A program made the translations under genes and the position numbers. From Aneurinibacillus soli (GTDB lineage: Bacteria; Bacillota; Bacilli; Aneurinibacillales; Aneurinibacillaceae), in contig NZ_AP017312.1 of assembly GCF_002355375.1 (NCBI RefSeq), forward strand, positions 2,497,001 to 2,561,000: a stretch of DNA of 64,000 bases, read 5' to 3'. Below the pieces are notes generated by a model. It made no database searches and had not been told where the DNA came from. It saw only the letters and a program-made list of their open reading frames with translations. Each line of letters begins with the position of its first letter. The first letter of the stretch is position 1. This document shows, in pieces, positions 62,185 to 64,000 of the stretch.

Positions 62185-62835
62185 ATGTCAAACAAGTTAG
62201 ATCAATCACCACCTGCTAGATATTTATCTATTGCCGGTTTGATTTTATTTTTACTCCTCACTGGAATCTACATGTATTTGCTTCATATTGGTGCCGCAAA
62301 AGAATGGCTTGCTTCCATCCGTCATCTAGGTGTTTCGGGTATCGTGTTAGGTATTTTCATTCAAACTATTGTCAACGCCTTACCGGTTCCTGGTGAGTTT
62401 GTCTCTCTTTTTCTGATCGAAGTGTACGGAGCAGTTGCAGGTGGCTTTTATTCCTGGGTAGGAGGGATAACAGGTGCGGTCCTTGCCTACTACCTAAGCA
62501 ACTGGATCGCTCGTCCGCTTATTGAACCATTGGCAAAACCTTACCTGGAGAAAGTAAATCAATGGCTCCAAAGACAAGGGGCTATCGGACTTTTATTTAT
62601 GCGTTTTGTACCGCTTGTTCCGTATCACTTCATCAATTATGCGGCAGGTTTATTGCAAGTGAATAGAGCAGCGTTTATCTGGACGACGGTAGTAGGAATT
62701 CTCCCTTATACGATCATGATGAGCAGCCTGTTTGCAGGGTTACGTTATGGAAAGTCCATTCCTTTTATTGTTGGCGCCGTACTCTTTATTTTGTCATCCA
62801 TTGTAAGCATCGTCCTTCGTAAGAAAACGAAGTAA
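62185..62835 (+). CDS. DedA/TVP38 (VTT domain) membrane protein
   Basis: 216 residues. Helix 1 then VTT domain with NALPVPGEFVSLFLIEVYGA and FMRFVPLVPYHFINYAAGL, the GxxxG-type motifs of TVP38/TMEM64 proteins; lipid scramblase-like role is suggested for the family. GGAGGGG is about eight bases before ATG 62185. Confidence 0.87.
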   Translation: MSNKLDQSPPARYLSIAGLILFLLLTGIYMYLLHIGAAKEWLASIRHLGVSGIVLGIFIQTIVNALPVPGEFVSLFLIEVYGAVAGGFYSWVGGITGAVLAYYLSNWIARPLIEPLAKPYLEKVNQWLQRQGAIGLLFMRFVPLVPYHFINYAAGLLQVNRAAFIWTTVVGILPYTIMMSSLFAGLRYGKSIPFIVGAVLFILSSIVSIVLRKKTK

Positions 62836-62874
62836 TCTTGTAACAACATAATAAAGGGGAACAAGTTAAACAAT

Positions 62875-62915
62875 AAAAGCCGGTTTTTTCTTATCCTAGG
62901 AAAAATCGGCTTTTT
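62875..62915 (+). terminator. Terminator after the VTT gene
   Basis: AAAAGCCGGTTTTTTC pairs with GAAAAATCGGCTTTTT. Confidence 0.8.
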
Positions 62916-63002
62916 GTTTCAATGAAATGTATTAACGTATGTTTCCGCAAAAATATCTTAGTAACTCCCCCTACATGAAGCCTTTTTCTATGATAGAATT
63001 CT

Positions 63003-63033
63003 AAGTATCGATAATTTATTATTATCGATACTT
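63003..63033. repeat. Perfect 13-bp-arm palindrome before the recombinase gene
   Basis: AAGTATCGATAAT (63003-63015) and ATTATCGATACTT (63021-63033), spaced by TTATT. It lies 29 bases before the start codon. It may be the recombinase's own crossover site or an operator. Confidence 0.7.
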
Positions 63034-63061
63034 ATCTAAAAAGCACGAAAGAAGGGGAATC

Positions 63062-64000
63062 ATGACTCATTCATCGCCCAGCGTGCGGCCTTCTACTACT
63101 CTTGTAGATACAAAACTACAGCAACTCATTCAGGACGCTCGCTCACATATCGATCACGCTCGGTCCGATAATACACGACGTGCGTATGATTCCGACTGGC
63201 GCAGCTTCGAAAACTGGTGTGCAGCCTACGAACTCGATTCACTTCCGGCAGAGGCAGCCACTGTCATTTTGTACATAACAGACCTGGCGAACGATGGGTA
63301 CAAGTTCAGTACAATTCGGCGCCACGTGTCTTCGATTTCGATTCGGCATAAACTCATGCAGCATCCATCTCCTGCCCGTGATATTCATGTCATCGCTGCT
63401 CTTGACGGCATCGCTCGCAAAATCGGAAAAATGAGCACACCAAAGAGAGCGGCTGAACTTGACTACATCGCGATGATGGTAGATGCCATTGATACAAGTC
63501 GCTTACTTGGCTTGCGAGATAAAGCGATGATCCTACTTGGATTCGCTACAGCATCACGCCGCTCCGAACTAGTCAGGTTAACTACGAAAGATATTGAACG
63601 AAAAGCAAGGGGGATTGTCGTCACGATTCACGCGCACAAAACAAACGAAATTTTGCGCAAGGGGATTGTTGCGGTTCATAGTGACTACTGCCCGATTCGA
63701 GCGCTTGATGAGTGGATAGAGGCATCGGGGATTACATCTGGTCCATTATTCCGGGCTGTAAATCGGTATGGGCATATAGCGGACACGGCTCTTACGCCAC
63801 AAGTCGTCGCTAAAGTTGTGAAGCGTGCAGCAGAGGCAGCAGGTCTGAATCCAGATGAGTTTGCCGGGCATAGTCTGCGTTCCGGTATCGTCACGACATC
63901 CGGACAAAAAGGCTTCAACATTCAGGCTGGCATGAAACAGACCGGGCATAAAACGCCTGGGATGGTAATGCGCTATCAGCAGGAAGGGCAAATTTTTGAC
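63062..64000 (+). CDS. Tyrosine recombinase (XerD/phage integrase family), cut by the window end
   Basis: 313 codons visible, no stop before 64000. N-terminal SAM-like core-binding domain, then the catalytic domain: Arg I in TASRRSELVRL, Lys in HKTNEIL, H-x(2)-R in GHSLRSGIV, the second His in TGHKTPGM and the candidate Tyr in VMRYQQEG. GAAGGGGAATC precedes the ATG. No phage genes are visible in the window. Confidence 0.88.
   Translation, partial: MTHSSPSVRPSTTLVDTKLQQLIQDARSHIDHARSDNTRRAYDSDWRSFENWCAAYELDSLPAEAATVILYITDLANDGYKFSTIRRHVSSISIRHKLMQHPSPARDIHVIAALDGIARKIGKMSTPKRAAELDYIAMMVDAIDTSRLLGLRDKAMILLGFATASRRSELVRLTTKDIERKARGIVVTIHAHKTNEILRKGIVAVHSDYCPIRALDEWIEASGITSGPLFRAVNRYGHIADTALTPQVVAKVVKRAAEAAGLNPDEFAGHSLRSGIVTTSGQKGFNIQAGMKQTGHKTPGMVMRYQQEGQIFD

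Noticed and set aside
63062-64000. Prophage at the right edge
   Set aside because: Only a recombinase is visible; no phage structural, repressor or excision genes to the left.
1-64000. tRNA or rRNA genes
   Set aside because: I saw no cloverleaf with conserved T-loop GGTTCRA context and no rRNA segments by eye; a tRNAscan run would be decisive.

Overview
The window looks like the chromosome of a spore-forming, low-to-moderate GC Gram-positive of the Bacillus/Paenibacillaceae type (an Aneurinibacillus- or Brevibacillus-like bacterium is my guess, not proven). Reasons: strong AGGAGG-type ribosome sites, GTG/TTG starts, a Ger(x)C spore-germination tail at the left edge, a B. subtilis-type ThyA, CadC/CadA, CysL/YeiH, YczE and SwrC-like RND genes, and classic Fur boxes.

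Layout. 0-3.4 kb: germination protein tail, MBL hydrolase, GntR regulator with a DMT exporter. 3.5-6.2 kb: cadCA metal-efflux operon. 6.3-10.6 kb: an iron locus in which a ZIP-multicopper-oxidase fusion faces an FTR1 permease and its lipoprotein across a Fur-box-rich intergenic region. 10.7-16.2 kb: PocR/PAS histidine kinase, nitrilase-like hydrolase, Uup-like ABC-F protein. 16.37-18.35 kb: an IStron, i.e. a group I intron carrying tnpB and an opposed ribbon-helix-helix gene, inserted just before the ribosome site of an acyl-CoA hydratase/hydrolase gene. 18.4-32 kb: mostly GC-richer housekeeping and accessory genes (WYL regulator, SRPBCC, YeiH/LysR pair, coiled-coil protein, YczE, methyltransferase-ThpR-CDF-AKR run, MFS, HIT plus PLD-helicase). 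32-36 kb: Fur-boxed CDF exporter and an ArsR/Cys-rich/SulP operon. 36-38.1 kb: remnants of a Tn3-family transposon (resolvase tail, one terminal repeat) around a MerR-SRPBCC pair. 38.2-41.6 kb: AT-rich efflux genes with their regulators. 41.8-44.9 kb: L-serine dehydratase locus, sdaAA broken by a stop codon and by a TnpB-only IS605-type insertion, sdaAB intact. 45-46.4 kb: thyA-folA. 46.5-52.6 kb: SDR/MerR, chemoreceptor, polysaccharide deacetylase, GNAT, MarR/quinone reductase. 52.9-56.5 kb: M-box magnesium riboswitch, two successive terminators, then an ABC importer without a binding protein. 57.6-62.8 kb: RND efflux pair and a DedA/VTT membrane protein. The right edge holds a tyrosine recombinase cut by the window end, with a perfect 13-bp-arm palindrome just upstream.

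Main themes: metal and anion homeostasis (Cd/Zn, iron, Mg, a CDF exporter, sulfate) under recognisable operators; many small drug- or metabolite-exporter modules each with a divergent or upstream regulator; and decayed mobile DNA. The most unusual items are the IStron, the ZIP-MCO fusion paired with FTR1, and the riboswitch-attenuator-ABC arrangement.
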